Assembly (NCBI GenBank): GCA_003313425.1
Contig: NHZP01000026.1
Coordinates: 372,001 to 436,000 of the forward strand
DNA from: Pseudopyrenochaeta lycopersici
Lineage: Eukaryota; Ascomycota; Dothideomycetes; Pleosporales; Pseudopyrenochaetaceae
Length of the DNA stretch: 64,000 bases
Direction: 5' to 3'
Made by a program: the position numbers and the translations under genes. Shown here one piece after another: positions 23,055-34,645 of the stretch. The notes under the pieces were generated by a model. That model was not told where the DNA came from. It did no database searches and saw nothing but the letters and a program-made list of their open reading frames with translations. The first letter of the stretch is position 1. Each line of letters opens with the position of its first letter.

Positions 23055-24413
23055 ATGGACATGTCGCAATTGCGCATCTTACAGCGCCAGTACTTCCAGC
23101 TAGTAGAGCCATCTCAATTACGATGGCCCTCCACAGATGTCTTGAAGGCACCGGATGTCCAGTCGTGGCTGTTTGCCAATATGTTCGACGCGGATAGGAT
23201 CACTGCACCCCCTCTGGAACGCTATCAGCTGAGGGTACTGAAGTTGCTCATCTCTAAACTGGAAAAGTCAATTGACAACCCTGACGAGGATGTACGATCA
23301 CCTGTCTCTTCACAGTGGACATATATTGCACAATCTTGCAGCTCGATTCGCTTTTGCTCTTGATACTGAGTGACTTGCAACGTGGGACCACTGCCGTTAT
23401 GACGATGCGCCAATTTCTCAAAGTCCTCTGCTAATCTAACTTTCTTCACTTGACAGGAAATCTCGGATGACCTTATGTCCGCGATGTCATCTCTCCTGAC
23501 TTCCAGTGTCCCATCGGAAGCCGACTCCGCTCAACAAAAAGCTTTCGTGACGTATACATATCCTCACCACTGCACTAGCAACAACACTGTGGATGAACGG
23601 ACAGTGACACTCCTTGAAGCTCGGTCTGTTATTTCGTCTTCCGGCACTACCGGACTTAGAACATGGGAAGCTGCATTGTTTCTTGGATCATACCTTGCGT
23701 CTGAGACTGGCCGAGCAGCGATCCATGCAAAGAGAGTATTTGAATTAGGTGCAGGAACTGGCATGCTTTCCATTCTCTGTGCAAAGTACCTTGCTGTGGC
23801 TGGCATTGTTGCTACAGATGGCGATGAGGCCGTTGTTGATGCTATCAAAACAAATCTCTTCCTGAACGGACTTGACACTGACAGCACGTCCGGTTGCCAA
23901 GTTCGAACAGCAGCTCTTAAGTGGGGATGGCCAGTTGATGCAACAACATTCTCTGAAGACTACGGAATGGAAGCCCCAGATGTTCTTCTCGGAGCAGACG
24001 TCGTAAGCTACCGCCATAGTCATCATCTTTAACAAAGAGCATTTTAACAACGCCATAGACGTACGACAAGTCCGTCATTCCCCGCCTCGTTTCGACATTG
24101 AGGGAATTCTTCGAACTGAATTCGGCTCTCCAAGTACTTATTTCTGCAACAATACGCAATGAGCAGACGTTCGAGACTTTTCTGAACGCGTGTAGTGGGT
24201 CTCTCCGCGTCTTGCCTGTGCCGAATTACGACATCGAGTGAGCTGTTTGCTGACTTTTGTGGGGTAGAGCGGAACGGCTTCAGTTTCGAACACATTGATT
24301 TCTTGCCGGTACCTGAACAACTCCAAGACGGTCCATTTTATCCATCCTCAACCCCAATACAAATTTGGCGCATTACCACACGTCAGACAGTCGAGGATCC
24401 ATTTGCGATCTGA
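23055..24413 (+). CDS. EFM3: eEF2 lysine methyltransferase, FAM86/Efm3 family
   Basis: Class I S-adenosylmethionine-dependent methyltransferase; yeast Efm3 and human FAM86A methylate one lysine of elongation factor 2. Exons 23055..23291, 23457..24002, 24059..24194 and 24268..24413 give 354 residues. The FAM86 N-terminal region (MDMSQLRILQRQYFQLVEP) is present. Motif I is FELGAGTGMLSI near residue 175, followed by the acidic ATDGDEAV loop; the post-I motif PDVLLGADVTYD spans the second splice junction. The last exon (RNGFSFEHIDFLP) fits the family C-terminus. The third intron needs the unusual donor GTGGGT; reading through it would stop after about 19 more codons and lose the end of the domain. 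Family assignment is strong, the substrate is inferred by orthology. Confidence 0.87.
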
Positions 24414-25955
24414 TCGATCCCTCTGAGGCATTTCTCACCGACTAACACGTGTCGGCCTAGACTGGGGATACTTCACGTAAATGATCGTGGAGTCCTGCAT
24501 GCGGTAACGTTTCAAGACCATACTAAATTTTCATCACCGCGAAACAGCCAGGCGAATGAGTGTGTCTGACGAAGCGATCTTATTGGTCCTTCGTCGGGGC
24601 TTTTTGGCACCATAGAGCTACGCGAATAGAAAATAGACCCGCAGCTTCGTATGCATTGTTAGTCACTCAAGCGGACGCAGCTGCCTAAACGGCGAATCCT
24701 GAGCCAGAAGCCAACGTGATGGTTGAAAGTTAAATGATGCAGTTGGCGAAGTTTTCAGCACGCCGAGCTCAACCCTGACCTTTGCATGCTCTTGCGTGAT
24801 TTCTATTACTTGAGCGAAAGCAATCGGAATACCGCAATAAGAGAGCGGTGACATGTTCGCAATAAGGCTTCATCGCACTACCAAAGTTCGCGATACAAGA
24901 GGTACTCGTGTTGCAGCAAGTGATTCGCACCCGAATGGACAACGCAGTCCAACTTGGTACCCGCTGCAAGTCGCACCGAACTGCGAAACGTGGACCTTGT
25001 CGCTTTTGGACCCATTGTGTGGGAGCGACACGGTCTGCGATTCGTCCAAAAGCAGTGCGGTTATGCACAACACCGCGATGGTCGGGGTCAACTGAATATC
25101 CGGCTTCCCCGCCGCTGCTGCAACGGGAAAATCCAGATTGAATCCAAGGCACCGTGGTGGATGGAAGTGGGGGATGTGCTTTAGAGTCAGCCAACTACGG
25201 CTCAGCAATGGCGTGCTGGATGTGTTCGATGGCTCCATCGTGCTCGCAATCGCGAATCATTCCCACACGCGTCAGAACAACCCTGCTATATAACTAGAGC
25301 TGCCGTCGTCAACTCAAATCTAGAACTACTGTCTAACAAGCGCTGACGCCAGGTCCCATATTACTTATTGATCGCACTCCCTCACATAACCTTGTTATCA
25401 TCTTCACCTCAAACAAAGTGCTCATTCGGACCGCCGCTGGAAGCCGCTTGTATTCTGGAAACACTCGGCTTTACCACTGTCACAATCAAGCGACCAGGGG
25501 AGCCTTATCGCTTTCACAGCCCTGCCAGGAGATCGGACCGTTGAGGTGCTCCTATCAAAGAACATTGGGAGCTGTCTTTATCCTCTATTCCGGCATCGCA
25601 CGTCCCTTATCATCAGTGTAAGTTTGCCCCTCTTGAACACGGTTGGTCACATCCTTTGTTGTATCTTATCATCGGAATCCTCGTCCAGGGCAGTCCGTTC
25701 GCGATTGCATTTCCCCGAGATCTTAAAGCGCCACCAAATAGCGTTCCTGGCTAAATAGTTGGCTGCAGCACTGACCGCGATAAGGAATACCTGAGCAAGG
25801 CACGTCCTTTCGTCATATCAGCAGCTGTTCAGCCAGTCCGTCAAGGCTGTGTCACCGCTCTTTTCGCTACAACTCCAGCCAAAACGAGATCGCTCATCAT
25901 TGCGCCCCGTGCGCGATTTACTGGGTGAGGCTTTAAAGTTCACCGACCTCCAACA
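24414..25955. other. Intergenic, EFM3 to the Ecl1-family gene
   Basis: 1.5 kb. The right half (about 25300-25955) is CT-rich and probably the promoter and leader of the Ecl1-family gene. Short overlapping frames at 24770-25240 on both strands have no protein-like features. Confidence 0.4.
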
Positions 25956-26994
25956 ATGGCCACTCATCACGTTCGTCACCCGTCTCATCATTCGAAAAAG
26001 GCCCTGCCTGTGCACGCACGACCTGCCAGACCCGCCTCTCTGTCAAAACGCACGCATTCCTACGGTAAGAGCAGTTCCAAAGCCGCTCACCAAACGGAGG
26101 CGGAAAGCGAAGACGAGGACGAATCAATGGCCGTGAGCTTTTTGAACTACTGGTATGTTGTTCGTCTATTTATAGCTCATTCGGTCAGCGCAATGCTAAT
26201 GTCTGGTAGCACTGTCTGCGAAAAGCAAATTATCGTTCCAAGTAACTCTGTACTGTATTGCTCAGAAAGGTATGATGTTGCGGCTCTGTTCATGCACCCA
26301 AGGCCTATACTAATGCGCAAATAGCTGCCGAAAGAAGGATTCCGAAAAGTGCCTCACACACTCCTACGATCACTACTCTCCACCAATCACACCATTTGGC
26401 AGCATGTCCTTCGAGGATCTGACTTTCCGTGACATCGTCCCTCAACGATCACCCACTCAACCTGAATCCAAACGTTCATCATGCGCATTCTCGGACCTCT
26501 CTTCGGACGATAACGCCCCATCCAGCGATGAGAAATCCCAACGCTCAGAGTCCGAAGCATCCCGTTATCTCCGAAAATTCCAGGCGTCTTCATACACAAG
26601 TGAGCGGGTACGACCTCACCGTCCTCGCTATTCTCGCGCATCAACCTCCCAAGTTAGTTTTAGCACCACACCATCGCTATCACATACGCCAGCGTCATCG
26701 ATCAGCTACTCGTTACCGTACACACCGGCGTACCCGGCACCAACCACTTCCCGCCCGCTTCCACCCAGGAATAACCCCCACAGTTCATCCTATGGGTCAA
26801 AGTCGATTGAACTTGTTACGCCATTGACGGCACCTTCAAGTCCAAAGCAGTATTCGCATAAAACGCCGCCAATCTCGAGGACGTCGACAAGCACTATCGA
26901 AGGCGAGATCGTGTATGCGAAGAGTCCAGTGCCTTCGCTTTCGGCTGCTAATGGAAGTCTGAGCCTTCTCATCTCTTCGACACCTCGTGCATAA
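25956..26994 (+). CDS. Ecl1-family (life-span regulatory factor) zinc-binding protein
   Basis: Protein of the Ecl1/2/3 family (extender of chronological life span), small stress- and nutrient-linked zinc-binding proteins of fungi. Exons 25956..26152, 26210..26269 and 26325..26994 give 308 residues. The family core straddles the junctions: a first pair CTVC at 66-69, then YCSESCRKKD, with a further Cys in SEKC. Splicing at two sites assembles this Cys cluster, so the middle exon is only 60 bases. The N-terminus is rich in His and basic residues; everything after about residue 100 is Ser/Thr/Pro-rich and probably disordered. Yeast members are much shorter (about 80-120 residues); long tails are common in filamentous fungi. 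The family is recognised from the Cys pattern; the molecular role is not known. Confidence 0.82.
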
Positions 26995-27422
26995 ACACCT
27001 TGCCAATTCTTCTTCTTTGCATTTGGGATCAACATCGCGAGCCCAGTTTACAGAAAATTTTATAATACTTCCCATGGATGATGAAGTTTGCTATGCGGGC
27101 GTAGCTATGACGGAATACAGCGATATCACCTGCGCCAAAAAATTTGAGGGGGTTCCCTTGGGGGAAGGATGAGTCACATGATACCAGGAGATAGTGGAGT
27201 ATATCGATCCAATCAAACGAGCATCGGTAGAGCTCAACAACACACGTTCATTTCTCAACACTATCATGGTTACTTAATATAGAACCTTCGAATGACTGAT
27301 CAGTCTACAGCCTTTCAACCCTCGAAGAGTTCACTTTGAGAACTCATCAATTTCTCATGCCCAAGGCATCGGCCAGGCCACCGACCAGTCGATTGTGCTC
27401 GCACTCTGCTCGGGTCCAAACC
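26995..27422. other. Spacer after the Ecl1-family gene
   Basis: About 430 bases, likely the 3' untranslated region of the Ecl1-family gene meeting that of a possible minus-strand gene. Nothing else seen. Confidence 0.35.
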
Positions 27423-27965
27423 TCAATTTCTCCAAATTGCCACTAATACCATCGTTGCAAAGATCTGCTCGTCGCCGCTGTAACAGCAAGCCTGTACCAC
27501 GCCCCACAGCGACGACGCGTGGTCACGCTGATTCTCACACCGACCCATCCTGCATTGTCTCCCTGCTTCGACCATCACTTCCACAAGCACTTTCCGTTCA
27601 ATCTCACCTCCCTTGCCGATAGGCGGCATGGGTATAAAGTGCTGCATATCAGCATTGAAAGTTCTGACATCCCTGTGGTAATACTGACTGTACCATGGTG
27701 AAACCGAGCTGCAGAATTCGAGGCGAGGATGTAAAGGACACTGCGTCGGCATAGCGCTGGATGGTGTTGAAAAGCTCGTGGATCTACCATTCGCTTGGTG
27801 TGGAGGGGCCGTCGGGAAGGATGGTCTGTAGGATGGAATGGATCGAAGACCAACCCTATGGACTGCCTCGCTCGGGGCTTGTTTGCTAGGTATGAGATTG
27901 AGGTTTTCGGAGGTGAATTTTAAAGGGTCGGTAATGGGAACATCCTCAAATTGGTTGTAAGGCAT
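27423..27965 (-). CDS. Hypothetical protein, 180 residues
   Basis: Uninterrupted minus-strand frame starting MPYNQFEDVPITDPLKF. It has balanced amino-acid composition and no obvious low-complexity bias, which argues mildly for a real gene in otherwise frame-poor DNA. The first 75 residues are rich in Pro and Ser; the rest has scattered Cys and Met. No signal peptide, membrane segment or known domain was recognised. Introns at the 3' end cannot be excluded. It could be a lineage-specific gene or chance. Confidence 0.4.
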   Translation of the reverse strand: MPYNQFEDVPITDPLKFTSENLNLIPSKQAPSEAVHRVGLRSIPSYRPSFPTAPPHQANGRSTSFSTPSSAMPTQCPLHPRLEFCSSVSPWYSQYYHRDVRTFNADMQHFIPMPPIGKGGEIERKVLVEVMVEAGRQCRMGRCENQRDHASSLWGVVQACCYSGDEQIFATMVLVAIWRN

Positions 27966-28330
27966 GGTCAGGAGGATGAATGATGGGCTGTGGTTTAATT
28001 GTCTTTGATGTTTTATAGCTTGGTAAGGTACATCTAGATGGGAATGAAGGCGTTAATACGGGTTTCAAGAAGTTAGTTTTGCTATTATATTGTAACATCG
28101 CGTTGTATTTTTGCTGCATAGAGGAGCCATCATGACTCTGTTGCCGGATTATAGGATTGTTTTTCATTTGAAGGGTCTGGCGGGGAGGGTGTTGCATTGA
28201 CAATACACATATACAGCGACAAAGGCTTGGAGAAGGCTAAGTTATTCGACAATTTCAATATTCATGAGTATAGGATGGGAAAGTATCACTGCTAGTTTCA
28301 TCATCCTGCAAAGCCGTCAATATTAGACAT
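27966..28330. other. Intergenic, left of the 9-base repeat
   Basis: Possible promoter of the hypothetical minus-strand gene. AT-rich, no other feature recognised. Confidence 0.35.
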
Positions 28331-28367
28331 GCAACGCCAGCAACGCCAGCAACGCCAGCAACGCCAG
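28331..28367. repeat. Short tandem repeat, four copies of GCAACGCCA
   Basis: Four perfect, adjacent 9-base units (gcaacgcca) in AT-rich non-coding DNA. Perfect copies suggest a recently active minisatellite; no coding frame overlaps it. Confidence 0.9.
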
Positions 28368-31007
28368 TATACAAACATTCGAGAGAGGAGATGTTGGCAA
28401 TTATTCATACAGATTTCTAGGGATAAAATCAAGCGATGTGAACACTTCTGTTAAGATTGTGACAACGTAAATCATCATTTTGGGCAGCGTTGAGTTGTAG
28501 GCTCTCAGTGCTCAATTGGAGGACAACGGGCGGACTGAGATATAACCCAGAAGATGTATAAGAGACACACATACACCTTCCTCAGTGACTGGACGGTAGT
28601 GAAGACCAGAGAAAAAAACAAATTGATGCCTTGAGAGGTACATTCAAGCATGGCTCGCGAACCCAGTATCCACAACAAAATAACTGTCCGGGCTCATTGC
28701 TTGGTACTTCACACTAGCATCAAAATGATCTAAACATACTGGGCAAGACTTTTCTTCCATCAAACTGTAATACTTTTGGACGGTTGAAAGCTATTTTACA
28801 AATACAAGACTAAGTTCTAGTTTAGTCAAGGCTAGCGGCCTGCTGCGACGTAGCTGCACTGAGGTTGGCGACCACATGATCACAAAGTTAATGTAAATTT
28901 GGAAAGAATTCTGGACTATGACGAGCATCTTCTAGACGGCAGATGGTAGTTGAACCCAAAGTTTTCCGCTTGAGGCATATAGTTAATCACAGCGGTGGCA
29001 AGGTCCCTTTCTTTGCAACTCAGTCCCTGCATCTGCGGCTTCAAAGTTTGAATAGCAATCAACGGGTGAGATTGTATGCAGACTCGCGTTCTGCCGCAGC
29101 AATATATGTTAGAAACTCTTGCATCCTAATGATAGGCCATCAGATGGTGCGATCAACAAACCCCTCCTACCTCCACCGGCTTTTCTTTTTCCAAATCAGA
29201 CTGCTCCCCTTGAAGATTCCCATACGAAGAGTCCTCTGGCAGTAGATGGTAGGTGCACAATGAACAAAGCATAGCGCATATGTGCTGATGCATGACCGTG
29301 GATTCAGTGGCGCACATGAGAACCTCGATTTCCTAGCAGCTCAGTCATGTAGTTGGAGCCCTGGGCCCAAGTATAGCATTTGTGTAAGGACCTCAAAATA
29401 ACCCGAAAGCATTCGTTAAGGTGTATGCCACCCTCAACCTAGAAGGCGTTCGAGCATACACAAGGTATATATAAAGTATGCTACGTCTTATCCAGCCAGA
29501 GCTAGAAACTTATGCCGCTCAAAATGCACCGCATGATGATGTTGAACTTTCATAAGAACTATCACAGGACCTCTGTCGCGGTTTTACCTTTACTGGATGC
29601 ATTATAGGTAGGCTACTGTTGGTGAGTATTTGGTCAGAAACTGGTACTACTACTTGAGAGACCAATCTTTCTTGCATATTGATTATTGTCCAACACAGAT
29701 TCATTGTTGTTTTTGCTAGCCCACCTTAGTCGCATCAAAGATTCCTAGCATTGCCCATCCTGGTTTCGAATCGCTTGTGATTTTTTGTATCATCTCTTTT
29801 CCTTTTCTAAGTATGAATTGGAGTTGCCGAAGGCGCTCAAGCTTCATTGAACCTTCTGGGGTTGCATGATTACTCCCAGAACGCAGAGGAGCTACGCAGT
29901 GAATGGATTAAAGGGCCTGTGAATGATATGTGGAATTGATAGGTAAGACCTTGAGAAGAATTATTGTTTTTCAGGTGTGAAAAGAGGTAAGTTAGCTATA
30001 AGAGTACATAAAGTCGCTCGTGTTGGTGTTGAAACATGTTTTGGGGTGGCTGTGACGTTGTGAGCTTGCTATTGTCAGGGAAGTCCACTGACGAGATGAC
30101 TTTGAACATGTTAATCACAGTGGTGTGAAGATCTCGTCAGGCCCACTGAGGGTTGTGAACGGAACACGGGTCTTACTCTGAATGACGCTGGTAGTAGGTA
30201 TTCCATGGTTTCCAGGATATGGGCTGACAACTAACGATCATTTCCTTCTCGGGATCTCGGCCGGCCACGCGACGTTTTCGCTCACCCCACAATCATGAGA
30301 GATTCCATCTAACCATAAGAAAGTATTGGCTAACCATACTTAGTCTACCTCCATTTCTCCGCTTCTCAAATGCGTTAATCCACCTTCGGTGCCTCCCGTA
30401 AATTGCTGCCGAACCATTTCCAGAGAGAAGTGCAGTGGCGCAAGGAGTACCCGCGATACATGCGCGGCCGAGAGGCTGCGCTCCCAACGAGATGGTGCGT
30501 CAGTGCGTCTCAGATGAATGCTGCAGTGCCTTGGAACTGCTTGGTCCGGGGCTGTGACGCGAATATGTATCGGATTGGACAGATCAGCCCATTTGCAACA
30601 CGGGGCAATGTGATGTCAAGTGCTGTGGTTGGTGGAGTGATGTTTGGGACACGGGTGGAGAGACGATGGCACTGCCTACTCGTGACATAAGATTCCCCGC
30701 ACAAGGGCAGACGTATATACCTTTCACATGCCCCTTGCGGTTTAATTGTTTGGTTGCTGGAATACAACACGCTACACATACCAAGCATCCATCAATCAAA
30801 CTCCATCAATCAGACGACATCGCTTCATCGTATTGAAGCCGCGGCCGATACGTACCTACTCGTCTTGGCCTGAACGTACAACCTCTCTATCCGTTCGTCC
30901 ATACCATAATAAGATATAAACTGCACGCACCTAAAACGGCTTGAGAAGAAGCTTGGTCGACTGGGTTGAGAATACATTCTCAGAGCCTTTCCGAATCATC
31001 CGCAAAC
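28368..31007. other. Gene-poor stretch of 2.6 kb
   Basis: No frame on either strand has a recognisable domain, signal peptide or convincing splice pattern. A direct repeat of CCATCAATCA (30789-30798 and 30803-30812) sits in the likely promoter of the following gene. The stretch could hold non-coding RNA or old transposon remains, but nothing definite can be seen. Confidence 0.45.
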
Positions 31008-31595
31008 ATGTTTTTCATCCGTATCTCACCACTCCTGCGCCAGAGGCTCTTCACAACCTCAACACGTGTTCGCAACGCCATCTCAATGGAAGATGCGGCA
31101 GCAGCACAACTCACAGCAACGGCCAACGCCGTTCCAAAGCTTGGAAGGATAGCACGATGGTAGGTGTTCCTAACCATCCCTTCGGGTCCGGCACTAACAT
31201 GATACAGGTATTTGCCAACCATGGCCGCCATCGCCTTGGGTATGATTTATGTTCCAAAGCAACTTTATCTCCCAACATCTTCTCTACCAGGCCGCCGGAG
31301 AGTCACGCTCGGTGATGCTAATGGCCACATAGGCTTTGGTATTACCAATGCACTCAATGACGCCAATCGCCAAGTGCACATGGCAATTGAACCTACCCAA
31401 GAACAGAAGAACATGATGCTGATGGACTCTTACGGCGAGCGATCAAGCCTGGAAGACATGGAGAGGGCAATTGCGGGACTTGAGGCAAGACTCACAAGTC
31501 AGACAGACAGGAACAAGGCCCTTGAAGAGGCGTACGGAGATCGGGGGAGCATCAAGGATTTGCAGAGGGCGATGCAGATCTATGAGGTGCAGTGA
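31008..31595 (+). CDS. Small mitochondrial membrane protein with coiled coil, function unknown
   Basis: Two exons, 31008..31159 and 31208..31595, with a 48-base intron, give 179 residues. The N-terminus (MFFIRISPLLRQRLFTTSTR) is a textbook mitochondrial presequence. One hydrophobic segment at about 51-68 (WYLPTMAAIALGMIYVPK) probably spans or anchors in a membrane. The remainder is hydrophilic with a helical, charge-patterned C-terminal part that repeats a similar element, AYGDRGSIKDLQRAM resembling SYGERSSLEDMERAI. The internal similarity suggests an old short duplication of about 38 residues. No named family was recognised. Confidence 0.72.
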
Positions 31596-32449
31596 GTGAA
31601 ACTCAAGAGGGGGTGTACGATAAGGAAGAAGAGCAAAGCGCAGCTTCGAGCTGAAAAATACGTTCGCTTCATGGGAACAGCCTCGTGATGGCGAAGAACC
31701 AAAGAAGAAATCACATCGCGCGCTGAATGCCGCGAAGTCATACCGCCAGGGACGAGCCAGTGGCACAATCACAATGACGCTCGATTCAACAGCCCTCGAG
31801 AAGTGACAAGAGAAGGAAATATGCAAATCGTATTGGGTATAGTATCCGGGGTTCAATTGTCTTGCTGTTCAGGCAGGACTTTGGATCACAGCGATCTTGG
31901 GTACAGGTTTTGAAAAACCAATGAACATTAGGAACAATATCAAATTTTCATTTGTCGAACCAAAAAACTTTCATCAAAAAGTCTCTTTCACCAAGTCGTG
32001 CGCGGTTCGCAGTTGAAATGCTTCGGCGCTCAGTTTGGGCTCCGAAATGCCCCGATATCTCCCGCCGGCCGCGTTCACTCATCAACAACGTCAGTGGACG
32101 TCTGTGCTTAGAACTAATATCCTACTCCACATTCCTATGCTTAGCTGACGTGATTTTCGTTTCATTCTGGGCCGCGGTGTCCTTCGATAAGCTTTATTAT
32201 CAATGTCAGGCCGACAAAGTCCCGTAGAAGATGTCGCCTTGAGAGATGCACGAGCGCTATCACTAAATATCGGGGAAATATAGTATCAATGTCTAAACAG
32301 CCAATTTCATTTTACACCGCTCATCAATACTGAACCATCATGGAAATTGAGTCTCAAGCCACGCTCCTAGCAACCTTCTAAATTCAACATCCATACACGA
32401 TCCTGAACCCCTGCACGGGCCAAGCTGGTGGCTCAACATTCGAAAACTC
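31596..32449. other. Convergent spacer
   Basis: Between the mitochondrial protein gene and the secreted But2-like gene, which point at each other. No supported gene. Confidence 0.4.
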
Positions 32450-33106
32450 CTAGTAATTTGGTGCATCCAAACTGTCGTACTTCAAACTCATCTGAAAGCT
32501 TAATGTCTGGTTGCAGGTCGTTTGGTTGATCGCGGCAATGCCACCAACATTTCTCGTTCTCTCGAGGGCACCAGCCTCGCCGTTCACGGTCCCAAAGAAC
32601 TCTGCGTTTGCGCCGCCGTCGAATTTATTCCACGTCGCGATCGAACCGGCGTCGTGCTTGACTTGATATACGTCGAAACTCGGGTTAGCGCCTTGGATAC
32701 GCTGAAAGTCTGGTAGCGGGAGCAAGAACTCGAGACGGCAGGTTTGATTTGAGGTGTTCAACGGAAGGCCTTGAAATTGTACAAGTGTAGCAATTTCGCC
32801 ATCGTCATTCAATTGACGACGCAGCATGAAGAATTGCCGGGCTTGGTGCAAGTGGTCTATATCATAATCTGGGTACCGCGAGTTGACGACGGTGAGATCG
32901 GCAGGATAGATTTCGACACACTTGTATTCGCCTGGTCGCACAACTCCTGGGTCTGCTGTGAAAGTGCGGTTGCTGTCACAGCATGAGCTTGTAGAATTGC
33001 AGATTGCGTCGTATGTTGGAAGAGTCGAGTTCGACAGCGGGAAAGGGACGCTTCGAGCATGATGCAGAAAATAGGCTGCAAGGAGTGGAGTAGTCCTGGT
33101 GAGCAT
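32450..33106 (-). CDS. Secreted protein resembling the But2 C-terminal domain
   Basis: Intron-free, 218 residues. Starts with a likely signal peptide (MLTRTTPLLAAYFLHHARSV). Several Asn-X-Ser/Thr sites (NSTL, NSTS, NRTF, NTSN, NQTT) fit a secreted glycoprotein. The core, with LVQFQGLP, CRLEFLLPLPDF and FDVYQVK, resembles secreted ascomycete proteins annotated as ubiquitin 3 binding protein But2 C-terminal domain, a family of unknown function abundant in plant-associated fungi. Six Cys, including a CC pair, may form disulfides. The family call comes from pattern recognition only. Confidence 0.7.
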   Translation of the reverse strand: MLTRTTPLLAAYFLHHARSVPFPLSNSTLPTYDAICNSTSSCCDSNRTFTADPGVVRPGEYKCVEIYPADLTVVNSRYPDYDIDHLHQARQFFMLRRQLNDDGEIATLVQFQGLPLNTSNQTCRLEFLLPLPDFQRIQGANPSFDVYQVKHDAGSIATWNKFDGGANAEFFGTVNGEAGALERTRNVGGIAAINQTTCNQTLSFQMSLKYDSLDAPNY

Positions 33107-34645
33107 GGTCGGAGGTCGGGTGAAGCTTGTATCGTCCTTTGTTTGGGATGATGGGTGATTGATGAGCTATTATTTTTAATGGTGATGCCGGTGAGCGTGA
33201 TGAGCCTGAAAGAAGGTGACAGCAACAATCTAAATATGTTCGAGACCAATCGAATCAGGATGTGATAGAGGGTGATAAGGTCTTATATAAGTATAGCGAG
33301 GATACAAATATCGTAAATGTAGAATGTTCATGTTCATTCTCACTAGTTCTCTGTTCAGAAAGCACGTTGCCGTGTGGATCCGCTCAGGAAGAGCGAGAAG
33401 TCGCAGCCCAAATGTGAATTAATGCGGTCCTACACATTGGAATGAGCCACCTACGAAGTAAACAACACCTGAAAGTTATGGTAGGAGCGATACAGAGAAC
33501 CGGTATTTCATCGCGCCTTCATCTCGTCCTGTAGAGCATTGGCCACGAACTGAAGTTATGGACAGGCTTCTGCCTTGACTCCCATCCAGGCCGACTCAGC
33601 CTTTTCAACTCTACTAAGTCTCTTACTTGACTCTCACTTCTACAATCAACACAGACAACGCCTTTTGCGGCATCAAATGAGCCTAGTGTGGCTCAAAGAT
33701 CTGGACCGGGTCTCAACAGGATCAGTGCTTCCAGTTTATGAACCACTTCGGACAACTTTTGATTTATCTCATTTCCAACTTAAACCTTTCTCCCTCGATT
33801 TAGAATTACAAGAGTCTTCTGGCATGAATCACCCGAGTTCAGGTGCATTATGAACTACTACAGGAGGAAATGAAAGCGCAATTGGGACAGCGATGGAACT
33901 ATCTGAGGATAAAGAATGGTTAAACCATGCTTGATTGAGAGATTGAGCCAGCATTCGACGTCACTGCACATTGAGGACGTAGAGTGCCACAGTTTCGATC
34001 AGCTTGTGGGCATCATAGTTTTGGTCGGAAGTAGCATGTGTGATGAGGTTTTGAATCTTGACCTGGGTAGTTGGCAGACTTTAGAATATTTGCCTCGAAC
34101 GAGCAAACATATCCATCTATGCATCTGCTAGCACTAAATGTATAATCAAATTTCCTGACCCAATGTGATGGACTTCGAGATCCCACTTCCACCACATCCT
34201 ACGTCTTAAGCAATGCTTTCACTGGATCTAATATCTTCAGTTATCGCCAGCGATGCCCTTCCACCCCCACCTTCATCTTTCCTCTTGCTTGAGCTCTACT
34301 GGCAGCTCAGAGAGCAATATTATTCAAGTCGTCTCTCGAACTGAAACTTAGAAGTCTTATCAGCTCTCGTCGTTACACTTAGCATGGCCTGTCCGGTTTC
34401 GAGGACTTTTAGACCGCACTATAGGCAATATGAAACAATGAACAGATCCCAATGTCTGGTTAAAAAATTGCCCTCCTCACTCTTCCGCACAGTATTGAAA
34501 GCGTTTCATGCGAGGTCTCTGTATCATGGTGAAAAACAGTGTTTAGTCGCGTTTACCGAAAATGGCATGGATTGATTCTCTTGTGGTTATGGGCGCACGT
34601 GGGTCTGTCGGCGAATATACATGGAAAATCAGGGCTAGAATTCAG
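33107..34645. other. Gene-poor stretch
   Basis: The left 150-200 bases should be the promoter of the secreted-protein gene, with a possible TATA-like element (TTATATAAG near 33283). The rest has short frames of no evident meaning. Confidence 0.4.

Noticed and set aside
24769..25238. Overlapping minus-strand frames of 122 and 141 codons
   Set aside because: Two frames compete over the same bases and neither shows a domain or signal peptide.
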